Positions 18,212 to 27,404 of a stretch of 64,000 bases of DNA are shown here, one piece after another (within the stretch, counting starts at the first letter, position 1; each line of letters opens with the position of its first letter). Source of the stretch: VRUE01 sp963697695 (GTDB lineage Bacteria; Actinomycetota; Thermoleophilia; Solirubrobacterales; 70-9). A program made the translations under genes and the position numbers. The notes below the pieces were generated by a model. That model had not been told where the DNA came from. It ran no database searches and worked only from the letters and a program-made list of their open reading frames with translations. The DNA lies in the NCBI GenBank assembly GCA_963697695.1, contig OY969094.1, positions 1,550,001-1,614,000 on the forward strand, given 5' to 3'.

Positions 18212-19009
18212 ATGCGCAAACGTCTGACCCTTGTCGTTGCCTTTGCGGTGTGCGTTTCCGCCGCCGTTGCCGCTGTTGCCGCCGCTGTCCAGTCGCCGGT
18301 GCTGAACGGGCCGAACGGCAATACCCAAAGCATCGCCGTCAAGATCACGCCGCAAAAGCTTCCCAAAGCCAAAGCAGCCCCGGTGACGCTGGAGGTCACC
18401 ACGGCGACCACTACCACCACCAACCCCAATGGGGTGCCGGTCCCGGCGACGCAGGCGATCATCGACTTCCCCAAGGACCTGCACCTGTTCAGCAGGGGAT
18501 ACCCGACCTGCGACGTCAACGAGATCCAGAACACTTCGACCGAAGTCGCGCTTACCGCTTGCAAAGCGGCCAAAATCGGCAGCGGGCAGGGGACGGCGGT
18601 GCTCCCGGTGGGGACCAAAGTCTTCCCTGTCGGAACTACGATCACAGCCTTCAACGGCGTTTCTCAGGGCGGCAAGCCGGTGATCCTGCTGCACACCTAC
18701 AGCCAGACGCCGATCCAGACCACCCTGGTGCTCGTGGGCGTGGTGACCAACTACAACAAGGAAGGCTTCGGCCCCCGGCTCACGGTCACGATTCCGCTGA
18801 TCGGCGGCGGCGTCGGCGCGGTCACCGGTTTCAACGTGAAAATCTTCAAGACCTTCAACTACAAAGGCCAGAAGCGCAGCTACGTGAGCTCCAGCTGCAA
18901 AACGAAAAAGCTGAAGGTCCGCGGCCAGTTCGTCTTCAGGGACGGTGAATCGCTGACCCCGTCGGTGACGCAGAAATGCGCCCAGAAGCCCGAAAAACAG
19001 AGGAAATAA
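18212..19009 (+). CDS. Secreted four-cysteine protein, paralogue 3
   Basis: 265 residues from the ATG at 18212 (MRKRLTLVVAF), placed 8 bases after a strong AAGGAGGAG. Signal peptide to about residue 26. It is more diverged than paralogues 1 and 2 but keeps the frame of the family: ITPQKLPKAKAAPV, a first Cys pair (YPTCDVNE, LTACKAAKIGSGQG), ITAFNG, PLIGGGVGAVTGFNVKIFKTFNYKG, a second Cys pair (SSSCKTKK, QKCAQK) and FRDGES. It has an extra Thr-rich stretch (ATTTTTN, about residue 70). It is divergent from the mce operon and convergent with the MMPL gene (6-base gap). Function is unknown; an envelope role is inferred from context only. Confidence 0.78.
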   Translation: MRKRLTLVVAFAVCVSAAVAAVAAAVQSPVLNGPNGNTQSIAVKITPQKLPKAKAAPVTLEVTTATTTTTNPNGVPVPATQAIIDFPKDLHLFSRGYPTCDVNEIQNTSTEVALTACKAAKIGSGQGTAVLPVGTKVFPVGTTITAFNGVSQGGKPVILLHTYSQTPIQTTLVLVGVVTNYNKEGFGPRLTVTIPLIGGGVGAVTGFNVKIFKTFNYKGQKRSYVSSSCKTKKLKVRGQFVFRDGESLTPSVTQKCAQKPEKQRK

Positions 19010-19015
19010 GCCGAG

Positions 19016-22000
19016 TCAGACGTTGAGTCGCGGCAGTGCCCGGTCGAGCGCGCGGGGGAACCACCAGACCCGATCCCCCATCAGCAGCATCAGCGCCGGC
19101 AGGAGGACGATGCGGACGACCGTGGCGTCGAGCAGCACTGCGACGGTCAGCCCGATACCGAGCTGGCTGACCGTCGCGATCGGCGCGCCGGCAAAGGCGA
19201 TGAAGACGGCCATCATGATCGCGGCGGCGCCGGTGATCACGCGGGCGGTCTTCTCGAGGCCGAACTCGATCGCGTCAGCGGTGTTTCCGTTGCGGTCGTA
19301 GTGCTCGCGCATGCGCACGAGCAGGAACACCGCGTAGTCGATCGAGAGGCCGAAGAGAAGCCCGAAGATCATCGTCGCCCCGACCGCGTCGACGTATTCT
19401 CGCCCGCCCAGCGGCCAGTCCTCAGGCACGTTGAAGAGCAGGGTGAGGATGCCGAAGGCGACGCCGACGGTGACCAGGTTGAGCCCGACCGCAATTGCGG
19501 CCAGCGGCAGCGCCCGCAGGACGAGAACGAGGATGAGGAAGGTGGCGACCGTGATCGCGGCCACCACCCAGGGGATGCGAGCCCGCGAGACACGGCTGTA
19601 GTCGTTGAGCGTGGCCGGGCCGCCGCCGACCCCGGCGGTGACTCCCGCCTCGCGGCCGAGCGCTTCGGCATCGGCGTTGAGGCGCTTGTTGAGATCGATC
19701 GAGCCGTCTGAGTTGAGGGCGTAGCGGGAGAAGACCTGCAGCGTCGCGGCCTGGCCGCCGTTGTTCAGGTCGACGGCTTCCTCGGCGCGTTCGCGCAGTG
19801 CGGGCGCCGCACCGTCCAGTGCGGAGAGGACGAAATAGCCGGAGTCGAAGATGCCGGGTGTGGCGCGGCGGATCCGGTCGATCCGCTGCTGCAGGTTGGC
19901 GTTGCCCGAGACGACGCTGGCCTGCATCCGGCGCAGGCCGGTCTGAGCCGGATATGAGCGGCTGTAGGCTTCGCCGAGCCGGTCCTCGAGCTCGGCGGAC
20001 CCTCCGGTCAGCTGTGCGAGACCTCCTGCGAGGGCTACGGCGCCGGCATCCAATTGCCCGAGACCGTCGCTCAGCTCGGTCGAACGGCGGACGATTTCCT
20101 GGGCCCCGTCGGCGACCCGGTCGCTCGCGGTTTCGAGTTCGTCGAGGCCTTCTGAGAGCCGTTTCGTCCCGGCCGAGAGGCGGCTCACCCTGTCGATCGT
20201 GGTCTGTATCCAGCGCGATACTTCCTGCGCCTCCTCGGCGTTTTCGAGCAGCCGCGCCTGCAGCGTCGCCAGTTCGGTCGGCAGGCCGACGTATTCCGGC
20301 GCAAAAGGCTGGCCCGTCGCGGGATTCGTCCCGCTCACCGCCGCGATCGCCTGGCGGACCGCCTCGAGCGCCGGGCCGTAGTTGGGATCCGTTTTGCCCA
20401 CCGTCATCTGGTCGAGCTGCTGCAGCGCGGCTTTCAGCTGTTCGTCCGTGACTTTGGCCGCGTTCTGCAGCTGCGGCAGCTTCACGTTGGCATCTTCGAA
20501 GAGCGATTTCTGCAGGCGCCGCTGGCGCCGCAGGCCGTTGTGGCGAAGGTTGGGAACGACGTCTCGGATCTGCACCTTGAGGAAGAGGCCGCCGAGCGCG
20601 GCACGGCGCTGGGCCTTGGCGAGCTGGCGGGTTCCCTCGGCAAACGTGTTGAGGTTTTTCAGCGCGCTCTGACTGCCCGCTGCCGCCCGGCCGAGTCCCT
20701 GGGCGATCTGCAGCGCACCCTCTTCGGCGTCGCCCGTGCCCATCGCGATCAGGCCGGCACCGTACGTCGCCTGGGAGATTCCCTCCCGCAGGGCGGTGAC
20801 GCCATCCGCTACGCGGCCCAGGTTGTTGCCAAGCCGGTCGAAGTTGGCCAGCGGCCCTTCGTCGTCGTCATCGGAGGCCAGCAGCGCTGACCCCTGCTCG
20901 CGCAGCGGGGCCACCGCGCGGGATACCTGAGCCGGCCCGACCACGGCCTGCACACCTGGCCTGTTGGCGATCCGACGCTGCCAGCGGGTCAGCGTCTCGA
21001 GGTGGTCGGGGTCGGTGATCTGCCCCTCGTCGGTGGCGGCAACGATGACGAAGGGTGCTTCGAAGCCGGCACCGGCGGCGCGGTTGATGAGTTCGGCGTC
21101 TTGGCGGGCGGGGTCATCGGCGGGAAGCTGCGCCTGGCTCGGCGGACCGGTCTTGAGAGCGAGTGCGGGCGCGGCCAGCACGGCGATGATCGCGCCGATC
21201 ACGATCGCCACCGGCGCCGGTCTGCTGAGAGCGGCGTGGACGACGGTCATCAGACGGGAGCGTCCGTTCTGTGCCCCCCCGATCCGCCAGCGGTTGAGGT
21301 TGTTGCCGAGCAGGATCAGCACAGCGGGTCCGGCGGTGATGGCGATCAGGACGCTGAGCGCGACGACCATCGCCGTCGTCGCCGCAAGGGATGCGAGCAG
21401 CGAGCCGGGGACGATGAAGAAGGCCACCAGCATCGAGAGCATCAGGGTGCTGCCGGCGAAGACCGTGGTGCGGCCGGCGGTTTGCCGGGTGGTCACGGCG
21501 GCGTCCAGCGGATCGGCCCCCGCCGCCAGCTCCTCGCGATAGCGGGAGACCATCAGCAGCGCGTAGTCGACTCCCAGCGCCAGCCCCATCATCGTGCAGA
21601 CGGTCAGGGCGAAGGCATCGATTTCGAACCAGTTGGTGAAGAGGTAGAGCAGCCCGCGCGAGCTGATCACGGCGCCGATGCCGAAGGCAAGCGGGATCGC
21701 AGCCGCGATCGGCGAGCGGAAGACGAGCAGAAGGACGATCAAGAGGATCGGCAGGGCGATCAGCTCGCTGCGCTCGGTGGCGGCGATCGATTCGTCCTGG
21801 ATCGCCTTGGTCAGGGTGGGGTAGCCGGTCTGGGTCGCCAGCACCGGAGGAGAGATGGTTTCCCCGATGACCCGGTTCAGCTCCGGGACCGTCTCCCTGA
21901 CCGCCTCCGGGACGTCGACGGGGAAGGAGACGATCACGAGCGCTCGGCGCGGTCCCGGACGCAGGGCCTCCCCTGGGCTGGGACCGCGATCCCAGGGCGA

Positions 22001-22312
22001 GAGAGTCCTGACGCCCGGATCGGTGTCCCGCAATGCGCGGATCAGCCCGGGACCCTGCTCTTCGAGCTCTCCCTCGGGACCCCGCAGAAGGACCACGAAC
22101 GGCGTCGAGTCGCCGAAGTGCTCCTCGAGGATGTCGTTGGCGCGGGCGGAGGGGGTGCCGTTGATGTTGAGAGAGACCGGGCTCAGTTTCTCCTCGACGC
22201 CGCTACCGAGGACCCCGAGTGCCGCGACGACCAGCAGAGTGGCGGCGACGACCAGGCGCGAATGGCGCAGCATCAGCGGAGGACGCTTTTCGCCCTCGTG
22301 CTCGTCGCGCAT
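19016..22312 (-). CDS. MMPL/RND-family transporter
   Basis: 1098 residues from the ATG at 22312 (MRDEHEGEKRPP), with AAGGAG 7 bases upstream. An ATG 36 bases further upstream is less well placed. Two RND halves: membrane segments at about 20-40 and 190-370, then again around 900-1090. Each carries the proton-relay type motif (ALGVDYALLMVSRYREEL, GLSIDYAVFLLVRMREHY). A large extracytoplasmic region (about 400-880) contains coiled-coil-like, Gln/Ala/Leu-rich stretches (VADGAQEIVRRSTELSDGLG). MMPL proteins export lipids or hydrophobic compounds. Position next to the mce operon suggests a shared envelope-lipid theme. Confidence 0.92.
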   Translation of the reverse strand: MRDEHEGEKRPPLMLRHSRLVVAATLLVVAALGVLGSGVEEKLSPVSLNINGTPSARANDILEEHFGDSTPFVVLLRGPEGELEEQGPGLIRALRDTDPGVRTLSPWDRGPSPGEALRPGPRRALVIVSFPVDVPEAVRETVPELNRVIGETISPPVLATQTGYPTLTKAIQDESIAATERSELIALPILLIVLLLVFRSPIAAAIPLAFGIGAVISSRGLLYLFTNWFEIDAFALTVCTMMGLALGVDYALLMVSRYREELAAGADPLDAAVTTRQTAGRTTVFAGSTLMLSMLVAFFIVPGSLLASLAATTAMVVALSVLIAITAGPAVLILLGNNLNRWRIGGAQNGRSRLMTVVHAALSRPAPVAIVIGAIIAVLAAPALALKTGPPSQAQLPADDPARQDAELINRAAGAGFEAPFVIVAATDEGQITDPDHLETLTRWQRRIANRPGVQAVVGPAQVSRAVAPLREQGSALLASDDDDEGPLANFDRLGNNLGRVADGVTALREGISQATYGAGLIAMGTGDAEEGALQIAQGLGRAAAGSQSALKNLNTFAEGTRQLAKAQRRAALGGLFLKVQIRDVVPNLRHNGLRRQRRLQKSLFEDANVKLPQLQNAAKVTDEQLKAALQQLDQMTVGKTDPNYGPALEAVRQAIAAVSGTNPATGQPFAPEYVGLPTELATLQARLLENAEEAQEVSRWIQTTIDRVSRLSAGTKRLSEGLDELETASDRVADGAQEIVRRSTELSDGLGQLDAGAVALAGGLAQLTGGSAELEDRLGEAYSRSYPAQTGLRRMQASVVSGNANLQQRIDRIRRATPGIFDSGYFVLSALDGAAPALRERAEEAVDLNNGGQAATLQVFSRYALNSDGSIDLNKRLNADAEALGREAGVTAGVGGGPATLNDYSRVSRARIPWVVAAITVATFLILVLVLRALPLAAIAVGLNLVTVGVAFGILTLLFNVPEDWPLGGREYVDAVGATMIFGLLFGLSIDYAVFLLVRMREHYDRNGNTADAIEFGLEKTARVITGAAAIMMAVFIAFAGAPIATVSQLGIGLTVAVLLDATVVRIVLLPALMLLMGDRVWWFPRALDRALPRLNV

Positions 22313-22461
22313 GCGATCTCCTTGCCCCCTGCTCCTCCTCACAGGCACGAAGGGTAGTTTGGCGGCCGGTTGGGGAACGTTGCAGAAGACTGTGTTAAGA
22401 ACGATGGAAGAAGTAGGTGGGTTCCTTTGACCTCCGCGCTAGCCTGATTTCGGGAGGGAAT

Positions 22462-23214
22462 TTGAGAAGGAAGCTGAGTATCGGATTGTTGGCAGCGTGT
22501 CTCGTGCTTACGGGCACGGCGAGCGGCGCGCTGGTCAAGGTCGGCAACCTGGTCCTGCGCGCCGACGGAGGCTTCACTCCGCGCACGTTGCCTCGCAACG
22601 CATTTGCTCCGATCGACTTCGAAGGCCATGCCGACCTCAAGTCGGTCGACGGCTCTGTTCCCTCGCCGCTGCAACAGGCGGTGATCGACTTCGACCGCGA
22701 CGGCCGGCTCACCACGGCGGGGCTCCCGGTCTGCCAGCCATCGCAGTTGGAAGAAGCGACGCCACAGGAAGCTCGCCGCCGCTGCCCAAACGCGATCGTC
22801 GGCACCGGTCAGGTCGAGGCGCTGATCGCGCGGGATGGTCAAGCTCCGCTCCAGGCCGACTCTGAGATGACGCTCTTCAACGGCCCCCGCCAGGAAGGCC
22901 TGCCGACGGTCCTCTTCCATGCCCGCACCACAGTCCCGGGCATCCAGACCTTCGTGATCACGATCCCGATCGAAAAGCGTCGGGGCGGCTTCCGCTACCG
23001 GGCGACTATCGACGTGCCACCGATTGCAGCCGGTCGCGGCGCCCTCGTTCACGTCGACGCCAAGGTCGGCAAGCGCTACCGCCTCCATGGCAGCAAACGC
23101 AGCTACGTCTCGGCACGCTGCCGCGACGGAATCCTCCATACGCACGGCCGCTTCACCTTCGCCGACGGCACGATCATCGACGGCAGCGTGGAAAAGGCTT
23201 GCACCGCCCAGTAG
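22462..23214 (+). CDS. Secreted four-cysteine protein, paralogue 4
   Basis: About 250 residues if it starts at the TTG at 22462 (MRRKLSIGLLAA), placed just after GGGAGGG. The ATG at 22417 would bury the signal peptide behind 15 residues. Signal peptide to about residue 22 (TGTASGA). Family motifs: VKVGNLVLRADGGFTPRTLP, QQAVIDFDRDGRL, LPVCQPSQ, CPNAIVGTG, TLFNGP, IAAGRGALV, YRLHGSKRSYVSARCRDGI, FADGT and the final Cys (KACTAQ). All four cysteines are kept. It is divergent from the MMPL gene, with 149 bases between. Function is unknown. Confidence 0.78.
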   Translation: MRRKLSIGLLAACLVLTGTASGALVKVGNLVLRADGGFTPRTLPRNAFAPIDFEGHADLKSVDGSVPSPLQQAVIDFDRDGRLTTAGLPVCQPSQLEEATPQEARRRCPNAIVGTGQVEALIARDGQAPLQADSEMTLFNGPRQEGLPTVLFHARTTVPGIQTFVITIPIEKRRGGFRYRATIDVPPIAAGRGALVHVDAKVGKRYRLHGSKRSYVSARCRDGILHTHGRFTFADGTIIDGSVEKACTAQ

Positions 23215-23245
23215 GCATCGCTGGGTTCCTATACTTGCCCGTCCC

Positions 23246-23319
23246 GGGCCGTTAGCTCAGTTGGTTAGAGCAGGAGACTCTTAATCTCAAGGTCGAAGGT
23301 TCGAATCCTTCACGGCCCA
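23246..23319 (+). tRNA. tRNA-Lys (CUU)
   Basis: 74-base cloverleaf: acceptor GGGCCGT/ACGGCCC, D-arm GCTCAGTTGGTTAGAGC, anticodon loop CTCTTAA with anticodon CTT, T-arm with GGTTCGAATCC, discriminator A. The 3' CCA is not encoded. Confidence 0.96.
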
Positions 23320-23338
23320 CTCAGTCGCTTTCTCGCGT

Positions 23339-23355
23339 CGCCCTGCGGAGGGGCG
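23339..23355. terminator. Short GC hairpin between tRNA-Lys and a convergent gene
   Basis: CGCCC (23339-23343) pairs with GGGCG (23351-23355). It lies between the tRNA and the stop of the minus-strand gene at 23363 and could serve both. No U-run is seen, so this is a weak call. Confidence 0.35.
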
Positions 23356-23362
23356 CCGGGTA

Positions 23363-24166
23363 TTAGGGGCCGGTGCCGCTGCCGGCGCCGGCGAGGCCGC
23401 CGAAGGGGTTCTGGAGCGCTTCTTCGGCAGCACCCTGTTCCGCTTTGGAGGCTTGCTGCTTCTGTTTTTCGAACTGTTTCCCGTTCTGGCGGACGAGGGC
23501 AAGCTGTTTGGCGACAGATACCTGTTCTTCTTTAGAGGCGGCTTCGGCCTGAGCCTGACTTTGCGCTTTATCGCCGGCGGCGAAGTTGCCGGAGAAGTAC
23601 TCGTAGATCGCGAGGCTGCTGAAGGCGCCGAGGCTGGGGCGAGCCTCGGCCACGATGCGCTGGGCCTCGGCCGCCTTTTCCACGTTCGTCGTCGCTTCTT
23701 CGAAGCTGGGCGAGGTCTGGGCCAGGCTGAAGAGCGTGCCTGCCATCAGCTGCGCTCCCGATGGGCTCGGTTCGTTTGCCTGCTGCAAATAGCGTTCCCA
23801 CGCCTGCGCGGCCTGTTCGAGCTCGACGCGCCCCTCCGCCGTTACCACCGGTTCGCCGGTTTGCGGGTTGACTTCAGCCAGGGCGTTGCCGGCGGCGGTC
23901 CGGGTGCGAGCGAGCGAGAGCAGCAGCGCCTCGTCGTCGGGATTGCGCCGCAGCTTCGCTTCTGTCCGCTCGGCCTGTTCGTCGAGGACGGCGGCGGCGT
24001 CGGTCGAGGTGCCGGTGTTAAACAGGTCGGCAATGCTGCCCGAACCGACGACGAGGAAGAGGCTGGCCCCCATCAACAGCGCCAGCGTCGCGTAGACGAC
24101 CCGGACGACGTTTTTCCGTCGTCCCCGGATGTCGAAGAGCATCCGTCGCTCGCCACTCTCTGCCAA
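23363..24166 (-). CDS. Membrane-anchored, TPR-like helical protein of unknown function
   Basis: Up to 267 residues. The frame can start at a TTG at 24166 or, more simply, at the ATG at 24142 (MLFDIRGRRK). One N-terminal membrane segment (about 20-42: VVYATLALLMGASLFLVVG), then an acidic, Ala/Glu-rich helical region with tetratricopeptide-like periodicity (AWERYLQQANEPSPSGAQLM, AIYEYFSGNFAAGDKAQ), and a Lys/Gln/Glu coiled tail ending Gly-rich. Probably outside-facing and protein-binding. It follows tatC by 6 bases, so it is in the tat transcription unit, and a role in export or quality control is possible but only inferred. Confidence 0.7.
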   Translation of the reverse strand: MAESGERRMLFDIRGRRKNVVRVVYATLALLMGASLFLVVGSGSIADLFNTGTSTDAAAVLDEQAERTEAKLRRNPDDEALLLSLARTRTAAGNALAEVNPQTGEPVVTAEGRVELEQAAQAWERYLQQANEPSPSGAQLMAGTLFSLAQTSPSFEEATTNVEKAAEAQRIVAEARPSLGAFSSLAIYEYFSGNFAAGDKAQSQAQAEAASKEEQVSVAKQLALVRQNGKQFEKQKQQASKAEQGAAEEALQNPFGGLAGAGSGTGP

Positions 24167-24172
24167 CTCGAA

Positions 24173-24943
24173 TCACCGCTCCTGGGTCGATGGCCTGGCC
24201 ATGCCTCCCGCTGCCTCCGGCCTACCGAAGGCACGAGCAATCAAGATACTCAACTCATAGAGAACAAGGAGCGGGACCATCTCGATCAGCATCGTCACCG
24301 GGTCGACGCCCGGTAGCGCCGCGGCCAGTACCGCGATCGCCAGATAGGCGTAGCGACGGTTTCGGCGCAGCTGCTCGACCGAGACGATGCCGAGCCTGGT
24401 TACCGCGAGGATCGCCAGCGGCAACTGGAAGACGACCCCACCGGCGAGCATCGTCGTCGAGAAGAAGCTGTAGTAGTCGCGGGCACGGACCTGGACGTTG
24501 AACTGGCTGTCGTTGAAGTTGAGCAGGAAGTCGACCGCGGCCGGCATGACGACGAAGTAGGCGAAGGCGACTCCGGCAAGGAAGAGGACGGGGGCGAACA
24601 GCAGGATCGGCAGGACCTGACGCCGCTCGCTGCGGCTGAACGCCGGCAGCACGTAGGCGTAGGCCTGGTAGATGAGGATCGGCAGCGAGAGGATCAGCGC
24701 CCCGTAAGTCGCCACGGTGACGGTGGTGGTGAAGGGCTCGGTTACGCCGAAGGTGAGCAGCTCCTTGTGATCGCTGGGGAGCGGCCCGGAAGCGATCTCG
24801 AGCAGCAGGTGGTTCTGCCAGAAGCAGAGCGCGAGGGCAACGCCGAAGACGACGATGCAGACGACGATCCGCGTGCGCAGCTCGTCGAGGTGCTCTACGA
24901 GGGTTAGGCGATCCTCGTGGGAAACCGCCCTGACACGGGCCAT
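24173..24943 (-). CDS. tatC: Sec-independent translocase subunit TatC
   Basis: 256 residues with six membrane segments. The N-terminal signature EHLDELRTRI binds twin-arginine signals together with the first cytoplasmic loop. Later motifs include FTTTVTVATYGALILSLPIL, YQAYAYVLPAFSRSERR and the loop PLLVLYELSI. TatC recognises folded cofactor-containing precursors. The Rieske protein encoded about 4 kb upstream carries a TRRRVF twin-arginine motif and is a likely client. It follows tatA by 10 bases. Confidence 0.96.
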   Translation of the reverse strand: MARVRAVSHEDRLTLVEHLDELRTRIVVCIVVFGVALALCFWQNHLLLEIASGPLPSDHKELLTFGVTEPFTTTVTVATYGALILSLPILIYQAYAYVLPAFSRSERRQVLPILLFAPVLFLAGVAFAYFVVMPAAVDFLLNFNDSQFNVQVRARDYYSFFSTTMLAGGVVFQLPLAILAVTRLGIVSVEQLRRNRRYAYLAIAVLAAALPGVDPVTMLIEMVPLLVLYELSILIARAFGRPEAAGGMARPSTQER

Positions 24944-24953
24944 CGCAGCGCCC

Positions 24954-25187
24954 TCAGCGGCGGTCGTGGGCGACCGGCTCGCCCTCGGCGCCCTTGTCGG
25001 CGGGCTCCTTCGGCGGCTCGATCTCGCCGCTTGGATCGGGCTCGCCGTGATCGCCGCTGACCGAGCCGCGGAACTCGCGGATCCCTCGTCCCAGCGAACG
25101 GCCCAGCTCCGGTAGGCGCTTCGGCCCGAATACGACGAGGGCGATGATCAGGACGATCGCCAGCTCAAGTGGTCCAACGTTTGGCAT
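24954..25187 (-). CDS. tatA: Sec-independent translocase subunit TatA
   Basis: 77 residues from the ATG at 25187 (MPNVGPLELAIV). A frame open to 25358 has no support. It has the single N-terminal membrane helix, the FGPKRLPELGRSLGRGIREF hinge and amphipathic helix, and an acidic, Pro-rich cytoplasmic tail. It polymerises to form the Tat pore. It is the first gene of the tatA-tatC-TPR unit. The divergent 139-base gap to the zinc-ribbon gene should hold both promoters, and it also contains a short ACCCG/CGGGT hairpin followed by TTTT (25248-25265). Confidence 0.94.
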   Translation of the reverse strand: MPNVGPLELAIVLIIALVVFGPKRLPELGRSLGRGIREFRGSVSGDHGEPDPSGEIEPPKEPADKGAEGEPVAHDRR

Positions 25188-25326
25188 CAACCCATGGTAA
25201 CGGCCGCCAGAGGCGGCTGGATCACAGTGAATTGAGGACGGTCTCCTACCCGGTAATCGGGTTTTCTCGAGATCTCGCCTAAAAGTGCGGATTAAGTAAC
25301 TCTCTCGCGGGTTCGATAGAGCAGGC

Positions 25327-25662
25327 ATGCCAGACGCGAGCGCCAGCCAGACGACCACCGCCGCCCCCGGACTCCACGTCTGCCCCCAGTGCGCTTCGCA
25401 GCTGGTGCAGCCGACCTGCTGGGAGCAGGCGGAAGACCGCGGCCACTGGCGCCTTTGGCGGCGCTGCCCCGACTGCGGGTGGGGCGACGACGGCGTTCAC
25501 GCCGAAGCTGAGATCGATGCCTTCGACGAGGAGCTCGATTTCGGCACTCGCGCTCTGAACGACGTGCTGAGGGCACTCGAGCGGGAGAACATGCAGCACG
25601 TCGCCAAGACGTTTGCGGCGGCCCTCGACGCCGATCTGATCACGGCAGAAGACTTTCGCTAG
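25327..25662 (+). CDS. Small zinc-ribbon protein, function unknown
   Basis: 111 residues. Two CxxC knuckles (HVCPQCAS near residue 19, RRCPDCGWG near 48) form a probable zinc ribbon, with Trp/Arg-rich sequence between (CWEQAEDRGHWRLW). The C-terminal half is acidic and helical (LDFGTRALNDVLRALERENM), perhaps a protein-binding segment. It resembles small actinobacterial zinc-ribbon proteins without known role. The stop overlaps the convergent polyprenyl synthase stop (CTAG). Confidence 0.7.
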   Translation: MPDASASQTTTAAPGLHVCPQCASQLVQPTCWEQAEDRGHWRLWRRCPDCGWGDDGVHAEAEIDAFDEELDFGTRALNDVLRALERENMQHVAKTFAAALDADLITAEDFR

Positions 25663-26696
25663 GCGTAGCGCTGGACGACGCCGTCGGCGACGAGTTCCAG
25701 CAGCCGCCGCTGCTCGGTGTCGAAGGCGGAGGAGTCGAGCCGCTTCTTCGCCGCCGCGACCATCCCCAGTGCCCGTGAGCGAACCCGCTCGAGCGCATCA
25801 GTGGCGGCGATACGATCGCAGAGCGCCTCTGCAGCAGTGGGATCGAGGGCGCGAAGATCCGCCGCGCGGATGCTCGGGTCGACCTCGGCGGCCGCGATCA
25901 GCGGCAGGGTGACGGTGCCGTCGAGCAAATCGGTGCCGCGCGCCTTGCCGGTGCGCTCCGCCGGTCCGGAGACGTCGAGGACGTCGTCGAGCAGTTGGAA
26001 AGCGAGACCGATCTCAGAACCAAATTCCGCCATCTCCTCTGCTCCCGCTCGGTCGCGCTCATCGTCACCGGGAGTCTCGCTCCCTCCCTCCCGCGTCCGG
26101 GGATAGCGGCGGGAAAACCAGCCGAGGAGACAGGCGCACTCGAAGAGCTTCGCGGTCTTCAGCCTGCATCGCTCCAGGTAGCGCTGCTCGGAGATGCCGG
26201 TGTCGTAGGCGTCCTGGCGTTGCGCCAGCTCGCCGTTGGCAAGCGCCACCGAAGCCTCGGCGAGCAGCGTGACCGAGCGCATCTCCCCGTGTTCCGCCAG
26301 CAGCGCAAAGGCCCGCGAGAAGAGCAGGTCGCCGACCGCAACCGCGCGGGCAGTGCCCGAGGTCGCCGCAACCGTCGGCTTGCCTCGACGCAGCGGTGCT
26401 GCGTCGAGGACGTCGTCATGGACGAGGGTTGCCATATGGATCAGCTCGATCGCGGTGGCGGCGCGCACCGCGTCCTCCCCCCCGCCGGCACCGGCACAGA
26501 GCAGGACCAGCAACGGCCGCAGGCGCTTGCCACCGGCCGTCAGCGTCGCCGCCGCGTCCTCGCCGAGCAGCTCGCCGTGACCGGCGGCTTGCTCGCGCAA
26601 CTGCTCCTCCACTTCGCCGAGCTTGGCCGGCAGCCAGCGGCTCGACGCGTCGAGGACCGCCGTCACCGGCGGCGGCACGGCCGAGCGTCTCGTCAC
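25659..26696 (-). CDS. Polyprenyl diphosphate synthase (probable menaquinone side-chain synthase)
   Basis: 345 residues of the trans-isoprenyl synthase fold. Substrate-binding GGKRLRPLLVLLCAGAG. First Asp-rich motif DDVLDAAPLRRG (about 94), second motif FQLLDDVLDVSG (about 236) and the KARGTDLLDGTVTLPL loop. It condenses IPP with allylic diphosphates. An inserted acidic segment (TREGGSETPGDDERDRAG, about 205-222) is unusual. The start GTG overlaps the menG stop (GTGA), so the product most likely supplies the menaquinone tail. Chain length cannot be read from sequence with confidence. Confidence 0.92.
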   Translation of the reverse strand: MTRRSAVPPPVTAVLDASSRWLPAKLGEVEEQLREQAAGHGELLGEDAAATLTAGGKRLRPLLVLLCAGAGGGEDAVRAATAIELIHMATLVHDDVLDAAPLRRGKPTVAATSGTARAVAVGDLLFSRAFALLAEHGEMRSVTLLAEASVALANGELAQRQDAYDTGISEQRYLERCRLKTAKLFECACLLGWFSRRYPRTREGGSETPGDDERDRAGAEEMAEFGSEIGLAFQLLDDVLDVSGPAERTGKARGTDLLDGTVTLPLIAAAEVDPSIRAADLRALDPTAAEALCDRIAATDALERVRSRALGMVAAAKKRLDSSAFDTEQRRLLELVADGVVQRYA

Positions 26697-27361
26697 CCGG
26701 CGATGCCGCTGTGGATCGTCACGATCCCGCCTGCGAGGACCGTGTAGCGGATGCGGTCGAGACCGGCGGCGTCCATCTTCTCGGCCAGGCGGCGGGGATC
26801 GGGGAAGCTGTGGACCGATTCGGCCAGGTAAGCGTAGGCCTCCGGATCGTCGGAGAGCTTGCCCAGGACCGGCGCCAAGCGGTCGAACCAGAGGGCGTAG
26901 AAAGTCGAGAAGGGAGGCCGGCGAGGCTCCGTGAACTCGAGCACGACCAGCCTGCCACCCGGCCGCAGGACGCGGGTCAGCTCGCGCAGGCCGCGGTCGC
27001 GGTCGGCGAAGTTGCGGACGCCGAAGCCGACGGTGACCGCATCGAAGCGGCCGGCGTCATAGGGCAGGCTGAGCGCGTCTGCCCACTCGAAGCGGACCCC
27101 CTCGGCACCGCGGGCGGATGCCTTCTCGCGGGCCAGGTCGAGCATCGGCTCGGAAAAGTCGCAGCCGACCACATGCCCTCCCGGCGAGACCCGGTGGGCG
27201 AGTTCGAGAGTGAGATCCCCGGTGCCACAGCAGACGTCGAGCGCGCTGTCGCCCGGCTTCAGCTCGGTCCGCTCGGCGGCACGTTCGCGCCAGCGGTGAT
27301 GAAGGCCCGCGCTCATCAGCGAGTTCAGCAGGTCGTAACGGCCCGCCACCCGGTCGAACAT
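26693..27361 (-). CDS. menG: Demethylmenaquinone methyltransferase
   Basis: 222 residues from the ATG at 27361 (MFDRVAGRYDLLNSLM). A frame open upstream has no start codon nearer than the qcrC gene. SAM-binding motif LDVCCGTGDLTLEL, then FDAVTVGFGVRNFADR, LRPGGRLVVLEFTEP and the C-terminal VLAGGIVTIHSG, all diagnostic of the UbiE/MenG family. It methylates demethylmenaquinone in the last step of menaquinone synthesis. The N-terminus is about 10 residues shorter than usual, so the start is a little uncertain. Sandwiched between qcrC and the polyprenyl synthase, it links quinone supply to the bc complex. Confidence 0.93.
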   Translation of the reverse strand: MFDRVAGRYDLLNSLMSAGLHHRWRERAAERTELKPGDSALDVCCGTGDLTLELAHRVSPGGHVVGCDFSEPMLDLAREKASARGAEGVRFEWADALSLPYDAGRFDAVTVGFGVRNFADRDRGLRELTRVLRPGGRLVVLEFTEPRRPPFSTFYALWFDRLAPVLGKLSDDPEAYAYLAESVHSFPDPRRLAEKMDAAGLDRIRYTVLAGGIVTIHSGIAG

Positions 27362-27404
27362 GCGGTTGACCTGCTCCGCGAACTGGGCGGAGTCCCTGGA
27401 GGGC

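Noticed and set aside
25248..25265. ACCCG/CGGGT hairpin plus TTTT as a terminator
   Set aside because: It lies between two divergent promoters where a terminator has no gene to end, and the 5-bp stem is weak.
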